Source: Eimeria necatrix (taxonomy: Eukaryota > Apicomplexa > Conoidasida > Eucoccidiorida > Eimeriidae). From it: a DNA stretch of 63,092 nt. The position numbers and the translations under genes were made by a program. The notes under the pieces are model-generated. The model was not told the DNA's origin. It did not search any database and saw only the letters and a program-made list of their open reading frames with translations. The stretch covers positions 37,501 to 100,592 of the forward strand of contig NW_013651798.1 of the NCBI RefSeq assembly GCF_000499385.1, given 5' to 3'. Positions 1 through 10,186 of the stretch are shown here, piece after piece. Position 1 is the first letter of the stretch. Each line of letters begins with the position of its first letter.

Positions 1-1595
1 AACTCCAGGCGAAGGGGGAGCGGCCCCGACGACGAAGGTCTTTGACCTCGAGAAGTGAAAGACCTAGGGTTTAGGGTTTAGGGTTTAGGGTTTAGGGTTT
101 AGGGCTTAGGGCTTAGGGTTTAGGGTTTCGGGCGAGAGAGTTTGTTTCATCGGCTTGCGGGCACTTCAGGGTTCCGGGTTCCGGGTTCCGGGTTCAGGGT
201 TCAGGGTTTAGGGTTTAGGGTTTAGGGTTTAGGGTTTAGGGTTTAGGGTTTAGGGTTTTGCAGGCGGGACTTGTTCTGGAGAGACCACGCGTTTTCGCCT
301 TTTCCCGTTGCTGCTGCTGCAGTCAGCCAAATGCTGACAGAATATAATTCCGAGCTTTCGAGGGTTGGGAGGGGCCCCCCCGACGCCTTTGCCCAGCCCG
401 GCACGCCAAACCCTAAACCCTAAACCCTAAACCCTAAACCCTAGGCCCTAGTTCCTAAACCCTAAACCCTGCAGCTGGGAATTGGAGGCGGCGGTGCCGC
501 CGCAGGCTGCAGCCTTGACTCCAAACCCTAGAGTCCAGCTCGCAGCGCCAGGCCTCGAATCAGTCCCTAAACCCTAAACCCTAAACCCTAAACCCTATGC
601 GGTGTAAGCTCCAGCATTCATTTTATTTTTTGTTACTTTTGGCCTCAAAAATAACCACTGCCCTCCCTTCTTCTCCCCGCAGCGCCTGCTTTGCCTAGCC
701 CTTAGGGTTTAGGGTTTGGGGTTTAGGGTTTAGGGTTTAGGGTTTAGGGTTTTGCAGGCGCTGGGGACTTTTCTTCGGAGATTCTGAAAGCCGTGGATGT
801 TCTCCCGGATTTGGCGGATAAGAAAAGATCTCTCGACGCCCACACGACAATTGCCACAGCTCTTGTTTCTGCAATTAAAGAAAGAGCCCTCGATAGGTCC
901 TAAACCCTAAACCCTAAACCCTAAACCCTAAACCCTAATAGTCCGCTGGTCTCTTTTTGGCTCTTTTTGGCGTTTTTTTGGTTTTTTTTGGACATTTTTT
1001 AACCCTTTAATTCTTTTCAATCTTTCTGAATCTTTTCAAATCTTTTTGAATCTTTTTAAATCTTTTTAAATCTTTTTGAATCTTTTAATTCTTTTTTAAA
1101 TCTTTTTTTAAATCTCTTTACGTCTTTCGATATTCTTTATATTATAGCCACGGCTCTCGTTTCTGCAATGAAAGAAAGGGCTCTCGACAGGTCCTAAACC
1201 CTAAACCCTAAACCCTAAACCCTAATGGTCCTTTTAATCTTCATTTTAATCCATTTAAATCCCCATTTTAATTTCATTAGTTCTCATGTGAATCTTCATT
1301 TTAATTCCATTTTAAGTCCATTTCAATCTCCATTTAAATTCCGTTTAAACTCCACTTTAATTCCATTTTAATTCCATCTTAATTCAACTTTAATTTAACT
1401 TAAATCTAAATTAAATTCAAACCAAATTTGAATTTAATTTAAATTTAATTTAAATTTAATTCAATTTAATTTAAATTAAATTTAAATGTTTGATTTTGAA
1501 ATGTTTTTCGGATTTTGGGTTTGCAGGTTTTTCGAAGTTGAGCAAAACTTCCCGCAAGAACGAGAAGCAGCAGCAGCAGCAGCAGCGCAGCAACT

Positions 1596-1631
<36 letters not shown>

Positions 1632-2402
1632 GACTTCTGAAGACAAACTTCGCCTCCTCGCCTGTCTCTTTCTTTCCCGCCGTCAGACTCCATTTTTGTT
1701 TTCTTTTAAAATCTTTTTTGCCTTTTTTTTATCTTTTTTGCGTCTTTTTTGCTTTCTTTTCCCCTTTTTTATCTTTTTAAATTCTTTTTTTATTTTTTTT
1801 AAATCTTTTTTTGTCTTTTTTGTCCTTTTTTTGTCTTTTTCTTCCCCTTTTTGTCTTTTTTTGTTCCTTTTTTTCTTTTTTGTCCCTTTTTTGTCCTTTT
1901 TTGTATCTTTTTTTTGTATCTTTTTTGCGCCTTTTTTGTTCCTTTTTTGTCTTTTTTATCCCTTTTTTGTATCTTTTTTATCTCTTTTTTACTTTTTGTC
2001 TCTTTTTAATCTCTTTTTTACTTTCTTTGTCTCTTTTTAATCCTATTTTGTCCTTCTTTATGTTTTTTTGGCCCCTTTTTTATCTGTTTTATCTCTTTTA
2101 TATCTCATTTTTGTCTTTTTTGTCTCTTTTTCTTCTTGTTTGTTTGTTTTTATCTCTTCTTTGTTTCTCTCCTTTCGGTCCCCGTTTTCTCCTTTGTTAT
2201 TTCTTTGTTTCCTTTTATTTTCTTTTTTATCCCTTCCTTGTTTCCTTTTTCATTTCTTTTTTATTTTTTATTTATATTTTATTTCTTTTTTGTTTCGTTT
2301 TATTTTTATTTTCTCTTTTGTCTCTTTTCTTGGCTGTTTCCGTTTATCTTCTTTCACGCTGCTTTTGCTGCGTCTTGTCTTTCTTGTATCTGTTCCTTCT
2401 TG

Positions 2403-2434
<32 letters not shown>

Positions 2435-2594
2435 ACCTGTTGTTGCTGCTGCTCCCAGCCCCCCTTTTGACTCTCTTGTTTGCTGCTGCTGCTGCTGCTG
2501 CTATCTCTTCCTTTATTTCTATTGTCTCTCTGTTCTTCTGCTGCTGCTGCTGCTGCCTCTTTGCCTCCCCTGTTTGTCTCTATTGTCTTCCCTG

Positions 2595-2642
<48 letters not shown>

Positions 2643-2753
2643 GCAGCTAATTTCCCCGCGGCCACTTTTCAGAGTCTCGTCTCCACTTTAGAGCAGCAGG
2701 GAGTTGACGTGGCTGCCCTCAACTTCCTCAAAAGATTCAGCGTCAGCTGCTGC

Positions 2754-2788
<35 letters not shown>

Positions 2789-2929
2789 TCTCCTTTCGTC
2801 TCCTGCTGCAGCTGCTGCTGTCTCCAATGTTTTCTTTCTCATCAGAAGCAGCATAATCAACATAATCAGCAGTAGCAGCAGCATAATCAGCATACTCAGC
2901 AGCATAATCCGAATCATAATCGTAATCAT

Positions 2930-2977
<48 letters not shown>

Positions 2978-3107
2978 TTGTGTGCGCAGGCTCTCCGTTC
3001 AATTGGGGCGAGTCAGCAAGCTGCTGTCTCTTCAGGTGTCTCTACAGCTGCTGGTCTCGAAGGCATTGGCAGCAAATTTCTGGACAAGGGCCGGGGCTTG
3101 CTGCAGG

Positions 3108-3144
<37 letters not shown>

Positions 3145-4678
3145 TTTTTGTCTCCGTTTTCGATTCTTTTTGCAGTGTTTTGCATCTTTTTGTCTTCCTT
3201 TGCTTTTTCTTTTCTTCTTTTTTCCCCTTTTCTTTTTTTCGAATCTTTTTAGATCGCTTGTCGGCCTTTTGGGTCCTTTTATCTCTCTTTATCTCTTCTT
3301 GTATCATTTCGACTTTTTTTGTTTATTTTAATGCCTTTTGATCTCTTTCAATCTCATTTAATCTCTTTTAATCTTTTTAAATCCTTGTGAATCTCCTGTA
3401 GTCTTCTCTTTTATCTTTTAATCTTTTAATCTTTTTTTTATCTTTTTTAATCTCATGTTTCTTGCTTTTTCTTACTTTTTCTGCTGCATGCGCATGCATC
3501 AATTTGCTTCCCTTTGCATGCATTTTTTTGTCTTTTATTTTTTTGAAATATCTAAATGCTGCATGCAAACAAATACTTTTATTTCCGAAATCTTTTGAAC
3601 CTTTTGCATGCGAAAAAGGACCAAATGAGACAAAGGGAATTTATTTTCTGCTTTGCGCTGCATGCATTACTTTTTGTTATTTCCCCATTTTGTTCAAAAG
3701 CTCTTTATATATAACATTTAGAAAGTAACTGCACAAAAGACGGGTTGCTGCTGCTGCTGTTCTGCTGCTGCTGCTGCTGCTGTGCTGCTGCTGTCCTGCT
3801 GCTACTGCTTTGTTGCTGTTGCAATTTTGCTGCTGCTGCTGCTGTGCTGCTGCTACTGCGCTGCTGCTGCTGCTTTGCTGCTGCTCTGCTGCTGCTGCTT
3901 TGCTCTTGCTGCTGCTGCTGCTGCTGCTGCTGCAGGGTGTAAAGAACCTGCTGGTGCGGAAGTCTTCCCCGATTACTCAGCTGCTGGAGGGCCTTTTGGA
4001 GGGCCAAGAAGTCCCTGGCCGCCAGACTTTGAGTCTAAAGGTGTTTTGCTAGCCTTCCAAACCCTAAATTAGTGTTTTGCTAGCCTTGCAAACCCTAAAA
4101 TAGTGTTTTGCTAGCCTTCTAAACCCTAAAAACCAGTGTTTTCCTAGCCTTATATATAAACCCAAAAATAGCGTTTCGGTAGCCTTGGTAACCCTGAAAT
4201 AATGTTTTGCTAGCCTTCTAAACCCTAAAATAGTGTTTTGCTAGCCTTGGTAACCCTGAAATCGTGTTTTGCTAGCCTTCTAAACCCTAAAATAGAGTTT
4301 TGCTACATTTCCAAACCCTAAAATCGTGTTTCGATGCCCTTCTTAACCCTAAAATAGTGTTTCGCCGCACTTCCAAACCCTAAATAGTGTTTTGCTAGCC
4401 TTCTTAACCCTAAAGTAGTAATGCATTACACCTCTAAACCCTAATATGGTGTTTCGCCTCGCCTGTAAACCCTAAAATAGGGTTTTCTGTGTCGCTGCAT
4501 GCCCGAAAACCCCCTTCAAACGCAAGAGGTTCTCTCCCTGGGATTATGTTTAATTATAATTATAATTAGTATAATAATAATAATAGTTATTATTATTATT
4601 ATTATCATTTTTGTTTTTATTTAATTAAAAATGGACTTCTTGTGGAAGCCCTTTCACAGCTCCCGCAGCCACTGTATG

Positions 4679-4725
<47 letters not shown>

Positions 4726-5084
4726 AGAGGGGGCAGCAGTCCTCGGGGCCCCCCAGCGCAGCAGTGTCCCCAGGTGGTACTGCCAACAGGGGCCCCCCAG
4801 TGCGGCAGGCTATAGTCTTTGTCTTGGGGGGGGCCTCTTACGTGGAAGCAGCAGCAGTGAGGGAACTTGCTGCTAAGACTCAGAAGCAGGTGCGTCGGCC
4901 TGCTGCTGCTGCTGCTGCAGTTGTTGCTGCTGCTGCTGCAGTTGCTGCTGCAGCAGCTGCAGCTGCGGCGGCAAGGAGGTGGCGCGCTGTCGTGCCGACT
5001 CGTCGAGCTCCGGCTGCTCTTAGCCGCTAGCAGACAGCAGCAGCAGCAGCAGCAGCAGCAACAGCAACGGCAGCAGCAGCAACA

Positions 5085-5115
<31 letters not shown>

Positions 5116-5222
5116 GCCTAGCATGTGTTTGCGTGTTGTGTCCCCAGCTAATCTTCGGCTCCACAGAATTCGTTACCCCCGAAGAGTTCTTGCAGGAGTT
5201 AACTCAACTTGGCCACGAGTAG
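1..5222 (+). CDS. SLY1: SLY1/SCFD1-type SM protein (Sec1/Munc18 family), 5' end outside window
   Basis: SLY1 binds syntaxin-5-type SNAREs and drives ER-Golgi vesicle fusion. Exons resolved by phase and family match: about 532-562, 758-896, 1527-1681, 2647-2741, 2990-3106, 3936-4040, about 4774-4889 and 5148-5222 (stop TAG). Diagnostic pieces are VLPDLADKK and LDAHTTIATAL in exon 758-896, TSEDKLRLL in exon 1527-1681, GVKNLLVRK in 3936-4040, AIVFVLGGASYVE in 4774-4889 and the C-terminal FLQELTQLGHE, all collinear with SCFD1 and closer to it than to VPS45 or Munc18. Phases agree across 896/1527 (phase 2), 1681/2647 (phase 1) and 2741/2990/3106/3936 (phase 0). Small N-terminal exons probably lie within 1-360 (for example about 14-52 and 313-352) but are not secure. 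The junction 4040/4774 is out of phase and may hide one more small exon near 4631-4675. Exon 1527-1681 carries a poly-Ala insert from GCT/GCA repeats. Introns are packed with telomere-like, T-rich and CTG repeats. Confidence 0.85.
60..257 (+). repeat. interstitial telomere-like repeats, AGGGTTT orientation
   Basis: Two blocks of TTTAGGG (about 63-128 and 205-257), with degenerate GGGTTCC units between them (168-204). They lie inside SLY1 intronic DNA. The second block runs directly into TTTTGCAG at 256-263, a perfect splice acceptor, so the repeat acts as the 3' part of an intron. Confidence 0.9.
408..597 (-). repeat. interstitial telomere-like repeats, AAACCCT orientation
   Basis: AAACCCT units at about 410-474 and 566-597, opposite in orientation to the flanking blocks. 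The second block begins immediately after the GT at 563-564, which I read as a splice donor of SLY1 (GTCCCTAAACCC). Confidence 0.88.
703..755 (+). repeat. telomere-like repeats at the 3' end of a SLY1 intron
   Basis: About seven AGGGTTT units ending in TTTTGCAG; the acceptor AG is 756-757 and the next exon begins at 758. With the AAACCCT block at 566-597 this brackets intron 563-757 by complementary repeats. Confidence 0.88.
897..1224 (-). repeat. telomere-like AAACCCT blocks after a donor and after its duplicated copy
   Basis: Blocks at about 900-938 and 1193-1224 each follow the same exon end and donor (AGGTCCTAAACCC). The DNA between them (940-1140) is a decayed T-rich tandem of TCTTTTTGAA/TCTTTTTAAA units. 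Confidence 0.85.
1143..1190 (+). pseudogene. partial duplicate of SLY1 exon 758-896 (3' end only)
   Basis: The 3' end of exon 758-896 recurs about 294 bases downstream: the residues ATALVSAIKERALDR of the real exon reappear as ATALVSAMKERALDR, followed by the same donor GTCCTAAACCC and another AAACCCT block. The upstream two thirds of the exon are absent, replaced by T-rich DNA ending in TTATATTATAG. The duplicate is open in the same frame with mostly synonymous differences. It could be a decaying duplicate or an alternative 3' exon portion; using it alone would delete the conserved LDAHT region, so a relic is more likely. Confidence 0.75.
1225..1490. repeat. AT-rich degenerate repeat (ATTTTAAT / AATTTAAATTT units)
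   Basis: An SLY1 intron segment built of CATTTTAATTCC-like units (1225-1380) that grades into almost pure A/T with AATTTAATTTAAATT units (1380-1485). No coding signal is seen. Confidence 0.7.
1690..2400. repeat. long T-rich pyrimidine tract in an SLY1 intron
   Basis: About 700 bases built from TTTTTTGTC, TTTTTTATC and TTTTTTGCC units, strongly strand-asymmetric (T and C on the plus strand). The long Phe/Leu/Ser-rich open frames across it are by-products of the missing purines, not genes. A weaker counterpart occupies about 3138-3460. Confidence 0.8.
4041..4480 (+). repeat. degenerate minisatellite, about 28-32 bp unit, telomere-derived
   Basis: Roughly fourteen copies of a unit with the core AAACCCTAAAATAGTGTTTT followed by GCTAGCCTTC. 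It starts at the donor of SLY1 exon 3936-4040 (AAG then GTGTTTTGC). Each unit carries one AAACCCT heptamer and one GCTAGCC, combining two repeat motifs used elsewhere in the window. Confidence 0.85.
4546..4628. repeat. AT-rich inverted microsatellite (AAT)n / (ATT)n
   Basis: Runs of AATAATAAT (about 4571-4584) are followed, after a 2-base centre, by TTATTATTATT (about 4587-4604). The two arms are complementary and could form a hairpin or cruciform within the SLY1 intron. Confidence 0.7.
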
Positions 5223-6310
5223 GGGCCCCCAGAGGGGGCCCCCTCTGGGGCACCCCCTGGGGCCCCGTCTGGGGGCCCCTGGGGCCCCAACCTGGGGCCC
5301 ACTGGGGCCCCCACTGGGGCCCCAGGAGGTTCTCACTGGGTCCCCTTGGGGCCCTTTCCCGTGGCTCTTGAAAGTCATTAGAGGCTCTGATGGGGCCCCC
5401 TGGGGCCCCCTGGGCCCCCCTGGGGCCCCTTGGGCCCCCCTGGGGCCCCTTGGGGCCCCCTGGGGCCCCTTGGGACCCCCTGGGGCCCCTTGGGGCCCCC
5501 TGGGGCCCCCTTTCTGAGGCATTTAAAAGGCCTCAAAGGCCCCCGTGGGTCTTCCAGGAACTTCTTTTCGGTGCCACTTTTTAGACCCTATTTGCCCCGT
5601 TAAAGCCCGGGGGCCCCCTTTCCCCGTGGGGAGGCCCTAAAGGCCCTTCTGGGGGCCCCTGGGGGGCCCTTTCTCGTGGCTCATGAGAGCCCCTTATGAG
5701 GTCCGTGGGGGCCCCCTCCCCGTGTCTTTTGAAAGCCTCTAAAGGCCCTAAAGGGGCCCCCAAATGGCCCCAAAATCTGCAAAGGGGGCCCCAAATTGGC
5801 CGCAAGCCCTTCTTAGGGGCCACTATAAAGTCTGAAGTACCCTTGAGGTCGCCTTGGGCCCTCCCAGCTTATCCCAGGTGGGGCCCCGCTGGGTACTGCC
5901 TCTTATTGAGGGCCCCTCTGGGGCCCCCAGGGGCCCCTAGGGGCCCCAGGGGGCCCCTGGGGCCCCCGGGGCCCCCGTTTTAAGTTAATATTTCACTTCC
6001 CCAGGACATTTGGGGCTATGTGAGGTCCTGCTAGAACAGTGGTGGAGTTTGGGGGCCCCTGGGGCCCTCCAAATTTCTTTAAATGAAATTGAGGCTCCCA
6101 AAAGGATATTTGTTTGCTAGAAGGGCCCCAGATGGGCCCCTGGGGGCCCCCCAGTTCCCCTCAGGAGCTGCTGTGGGGCCCCACAAACCTGGGGCGGCGG
6201 CCGAATCTGCTGCTGCAGGGCCCCCTGAAAACCCAGGGGCCCCTTCAGGGCCCCTAAGAATTGAATTGGGGGCCCCTAGGAGCCCCTGTGGGCACCTCTT
6301 GTAGAGAGGG
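5219..6310. repeat. GGGGCCCC-octamer-rich spacer between SLY1 and the tubulin gene
   Basis: Dozens of GGGGCCCC palindromes spaced by CT, TTGG or AGGG occur from 5220 to 5990, and a thinner set to 6310. All frames read as Gly-Pro-Ala-Trp or Gly-Ala-Pro low complexity. The rest of the spacer (6310-7067) has CAG runs, including a CTG run at about 6920-6970, and no gene I can support. Confidence 0.75.
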
Positions 6311-6925
6311 TACTGGCTAGTTGCTGCTGGGGGGCCCCCCGACCCCTGTCGGCCTGGCTTGGCTCTGCTGGGGGCCCCGCACAAGCGAACTTCACAAGAA
6401 GCAGCTATTGAAGTGGCAGCTGCAGCAGATCTAGAAGCAGCAGCAGCAGCAGCAGATCTAGCAGCACCGCTCGTGCAGCACCAGTGGACCTCCCAGCAGC
6501 AAATCTGCAAGCAGCTGCTGTAGGTCACGATGCATCAACTATTGCTTTTGAATGTAAAGCTGCCGCAGCAGCAGCAGCTGCTGCTGCTGCTGCTGCTGCA
6601 TTTCTGCAGAGTTAGACTTGGGGGCCCCCCAGCTTGTGTTGAGGGGCCCCTTGGACGCCAAGCCTTCTGCGGAGAAGTGCTGCTGCGTGCCAAGAGGCTC
6701 TTTCCGTGGTTTCGTTTGTTTAATAGAGTTTAAAAGTCAATTTAAATTCATTTATTCATTTAAATTGAGCAGAAGAGGGCCCCAAAGACCCTCTCCGCGT
6801 CTAGTCCGTGGGGCCCCCTCGAGTCTGGCCTGCAGCGGTTGGCGGAAGGCAGGGTTTGCAGTGTACATACAGCTCATTTATGCTCACAGTTTTAGCCTAT
6901 AACTCATATTTCTGTTCTTGGTGCT

Positions 6926-6969
<44 letters not shown>

Positions 6970-7066
6970 TCGATGGCCCAGTGGTTACACCAGTGGCTCG
7001 CTACCCCACTCGAGGCTCCTCCCGGGGGACTTCCGGAGCTCCTAAGGGCCCCTCTGTTTCCCTCCC

Positions 7067-7097
7067 GAGGGTTTAGGGTTTAGGGTTTAGGGTTTGG
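7067..7097 (+). repeat. telomere-like repeats just upstream of the tubulin start
   Basis: About four AGGGTTT units (7070-7095) end 27 bases before the ATG at 7124. This is upstream or 5' UTR DNA of the tubulin gene. Confidence 0.8.
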
Positions 7098-7123
7098 GGC
7101 CCGCGGATGCAGCCTGAGCTCCA

Positions 7124-8181
7124 ATGGTGAGGCAAATCATCTCTATACACACAGGACAGGCGGGCCTCCGCAGCGGCGCCGCTTTTTGGGATTTGCTGCT
7201 GGCAGAACAGGGTCTTTCTTACGAGGGTTTGCCCTTTGACTCCACAATAGGGGCCCCCTGGGGGGCCCCCGGGGGGGCCCCCTGGGGTACCCCCGGGGGG
7301 GCCCCATGGGGGGCCCCCGGGGGGCCGCCCTGCGGCGCCGTAAAGGGGTGCCCCCTGGGGTCCCCCGCAGGATCACCCCTGGGGTCTCCCCTGGGGGCCC
7401 CCTTGGGGGGCCCCCTAGGGGCCCCCCTGGGGCCCCTCATGCTGGAGCAGGGGCCCCCAGGGACCCCAAGCTGGGGGCCCCTGGGGCCCCTGGGGGCGAC
7501 AGCCCAGGCAGCAGAAGACTGTTTTTTCACTGAGACAGAAGCAGGAAGAAGAGTTCCCCGGTGAGTTCTGGGGGCCTCCCTACAAGCAGCAGCAGCAGCA
7601 GCAGCTGCTGCTGCTGCTGCTGCTGCTGTGTTTTGCTGCAGGGCCCTTCCTCTCTTCGCCCCGCTTTTGGCTTTCTCTTGTTTGGGGCCCCCGTGGCTGC
7701 TTTTTGCTTCTGCGGCTCAAACAGCTGCAGCAGCAAATTCAGATTCGGCTTCGTTTTCTTTTTGTCCTTCTTTCTTGTTATTCTTTTTAGGGCCTAGGGT
7801 GTAGGGTTTAGGGTTTAGGGTTTAGGGTTTAGAGTTTTCTCTGTGGCAGCTTTGTCTTTTCTTTGATATCCCCTGGCCCTCTGAATCGCTTTCGCTGCAC
7901 CCTACTGCGTGCTGCTGCTTTTCCCACTTCCTTCGCTGCTGCTGCCGCTGCTGCTGCTACTGCTGCTGCTGCTGCTGCTGCTGCTCACGCCCCTGCAGCT
8001 GTTCCCGCCGCTGTTTCTTGTGCTGCTGCCTCTGCTGCTGCTGCTTCTTCTGCTGCTTCTGCTGGTGCTGCTAGTGCTTTTGCTTCTGCAGCTGTTCCTG
8101 CTTTTCTGCTGCTGCTGCTGCTGCTTCTGCTTCTTCTTCTTCTCCCTCCGCTTCTTCTTCTGCTACTGCAAATGCCTTTGC

Positions 8182-8223
<42 letters not shown>

Positions 8224-10154
8224 GTGCAGCAGATTGCGCGCGGAGTGTGTGTGCGTGCCAGGTGCGCAATGCTGGACCTGGACTTGGAGAGTCGGGACGA
8301 GATTTTGAAAAGTCCTTTGGGTCGAACTTTTTCTCCTTTTTCTTTTTTTTCCGGAAAAGAAAATGCAAGTTCTCTTTTTCCCAGAGGCCGCGCGCTGGGA
8401 TCGGCCGATCCCACGCGATCCCTCTTCCAAGACCTCCTCCGGCAGCAGCTCGAGGCCACAGACAAGCCCGGCGGTTCGCTCCCCAAACGCTAAACCCTAA
8501 AGGCTAAACCCTAAACCCTAAACCCTAAACCCTAAACCCTCGCTGCGGCGCAGTAACAGTGAGGCCGCAAGCTCTACTCAATTTCCGTGCTCCTCTGGCC
8601 TTTCGGGCCCTCACGCAAGTCTAGCATTACAGTGCTGGTCCCGTTCCGCTAGGGTTTAGGGTTTAGGGTTTGGGGTTTAGTGTTTTAGGGTTTAGGGCTT
8701 GGGGTCTAGGATTTAGGGTTTTGGGTTCGGGGTTTAGGGTTTGGGGTTTAATGCTTAGGTTTTAGGGTTTAAGGTTCAGGTTTTAGGGTTTAGGGTTTAG
8801 GGTTTAGGGTTTAGACGTGCGTCTGGGTTTGTTGTGTGTGCGTTGTCTCAGGCCTCTTGTGCATGCGCTCTTTGGGGGGCGGGGCTGGCTCAGGGTTTGG
8901 AGAAGCAGTTTTGACATTTGCTGCAGAAGAAGCCCCGAAAGTGCCTTTGCTGGAGTTGCTGCTGTGGCCCTCGCCAGCAGCTAGCTGCACAGCTAGCTGC
9001 GCAGCTAGCCACGCAGCTAGCCACGCAGCTAGCCACGCAACTAGCCACGCAGCTGGCTGCGCAGCTAGCTGCGTAGAGCCCTACAACGCCCTTCTCGCCC
9101 TCACCGGCGTTTTAGNNNNNNNNNNNNNNNNNNNNNNNNNNNNNNNNNNNNNNNNNNNNNNNNNNNNNNNNNNNNNNNNNNNNNNNNNNNNNNNNNNNNN
9201 NNNNNNNNNNNNNNNCGCAGCTAGCTGCGTAGAGCCCTACAACGCCCTTCTCGCCCTCACCGGCGTTTTAGACAGAGGGGGGGGGGCCCTTTTAATGGAC
9301 AACTCCGCCCTCGCGGCTCTCTTTTCTAGAGCTACTTCTCGCTACCCTTTCACTCAAGACCTCAACAACATTATAGCCCAGGCCCTCTCCAGTGAGTCCC
9401 ACAGTTCTCTCCAGCTTTTCTGCGTCTCCAGGGGCCCCTGGGGGCCCCTGGGGGCCCCTTTGGGCCCCTGGGGGCCCCTGGGGGCCCCTGAGGGCCTCGG
9501 GGGGCTCGTGGGGGGTCCTGGGGGCCTTTAGGGGCCTCTTTAGGCCCCTGGGAGGCTCTGGGGGCTCCTAGAGAATTTGCGGGGGAGCTAGGGGCTTTTG
9601 GGGGCCCCTGGGGGCCCTCTTGGGCCCCGACCTCAGGGGCCCCAGGGGACCTTGTTGGTTTCCTGGGGCCCCCCGGGGGCCCCTGGGAGGCCCCCGGGGG
9701 CCCCCGTGGGGCCCCAAAGAAGCTCCTGGGGGGCCCCCGGGGGCCCCGGAAACTTTCTTTTTGGGTGGAAGGCTGTGGGGATCTTGTGAAGTGTGTGGGT
9801 TTGGAGTGTACGTACACGTTGGAGTGTACGTAGACCTGGCGTGGTGTGTGGGGTGGCGCAGGCGTTACTCTTTCTCTGCGATTTCCTTCTGCTGCTACTT
9901 GCTGCTTGGGTTCGCTGCTGAGCAATTCGGTGCCGCTGCCATCTTTGGCGCTGCTGTCAGCTTCTTACTTTCCGTTGGCAGCAAAAGAGCTGCTGCCTTT
10001 TCTCAAAACTTCCACCAAAGACACAACTTTAGAAGTTTTCAAACAAAGACAGTTTCTCTTCTCCGCGCCCTACACCCGCGGCATGTTCCTCACCGCCAAC
10101 CTCTTCTACAGGTAGCAGCTGCCTCCCTGCTGCTGCTGCTGCTGCTGGGGGCCG

Positions 10155-10186
<32 letters not shown>

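Noticed and set aside
60..1224. A chromosome end, because of dense TTTAGGG repeats
   Set aside because: Blocks are short, alternate in orientation and are interleaved with SLY1 exons in correct phase, so they are interstitial and intronic.
1486..3341. Long plus-strand open frames rich in Phe, Leu, Ser and Cys
   Set aside because: They follow the T-rich tract and CTG runs, cross three SLY1 exons in mixed frames, and have no conserved content outside those exons.
3936..5222. VPS45 or Munc18 identity for the SM protein
   Set aside because: GVKNLLV, the DKKRSLDAHTTIATAL block and the C-terminal QLGHE ending fit SLY1/SCFD1 better than the other SM families.
5199..5522. Collagen-like Gly-Pro-Gln/Ala frame on the minus strand (also 9371-9925)
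   Set aside because: Produced by the palindromic GGGGCCCC repeat, open on both strands and in several frames; no signal peptide, splice partners or unique sequence.
7124..7560. Gamma-, delta- or epsilon-tubulin identity
   Set aside because: MVRQIISIHTGQAG, the DSTIG loop, VEPYN, FVDWIPTGFK and EGLEEGEF are alpha-type signatures.
8970..9080. CRISPR-like array (regular 12-base units)
   Set aside because: Units are contiguous without spacers, lie in a eukaryotic exon and keep the reading frame; a simple tandem repeat.
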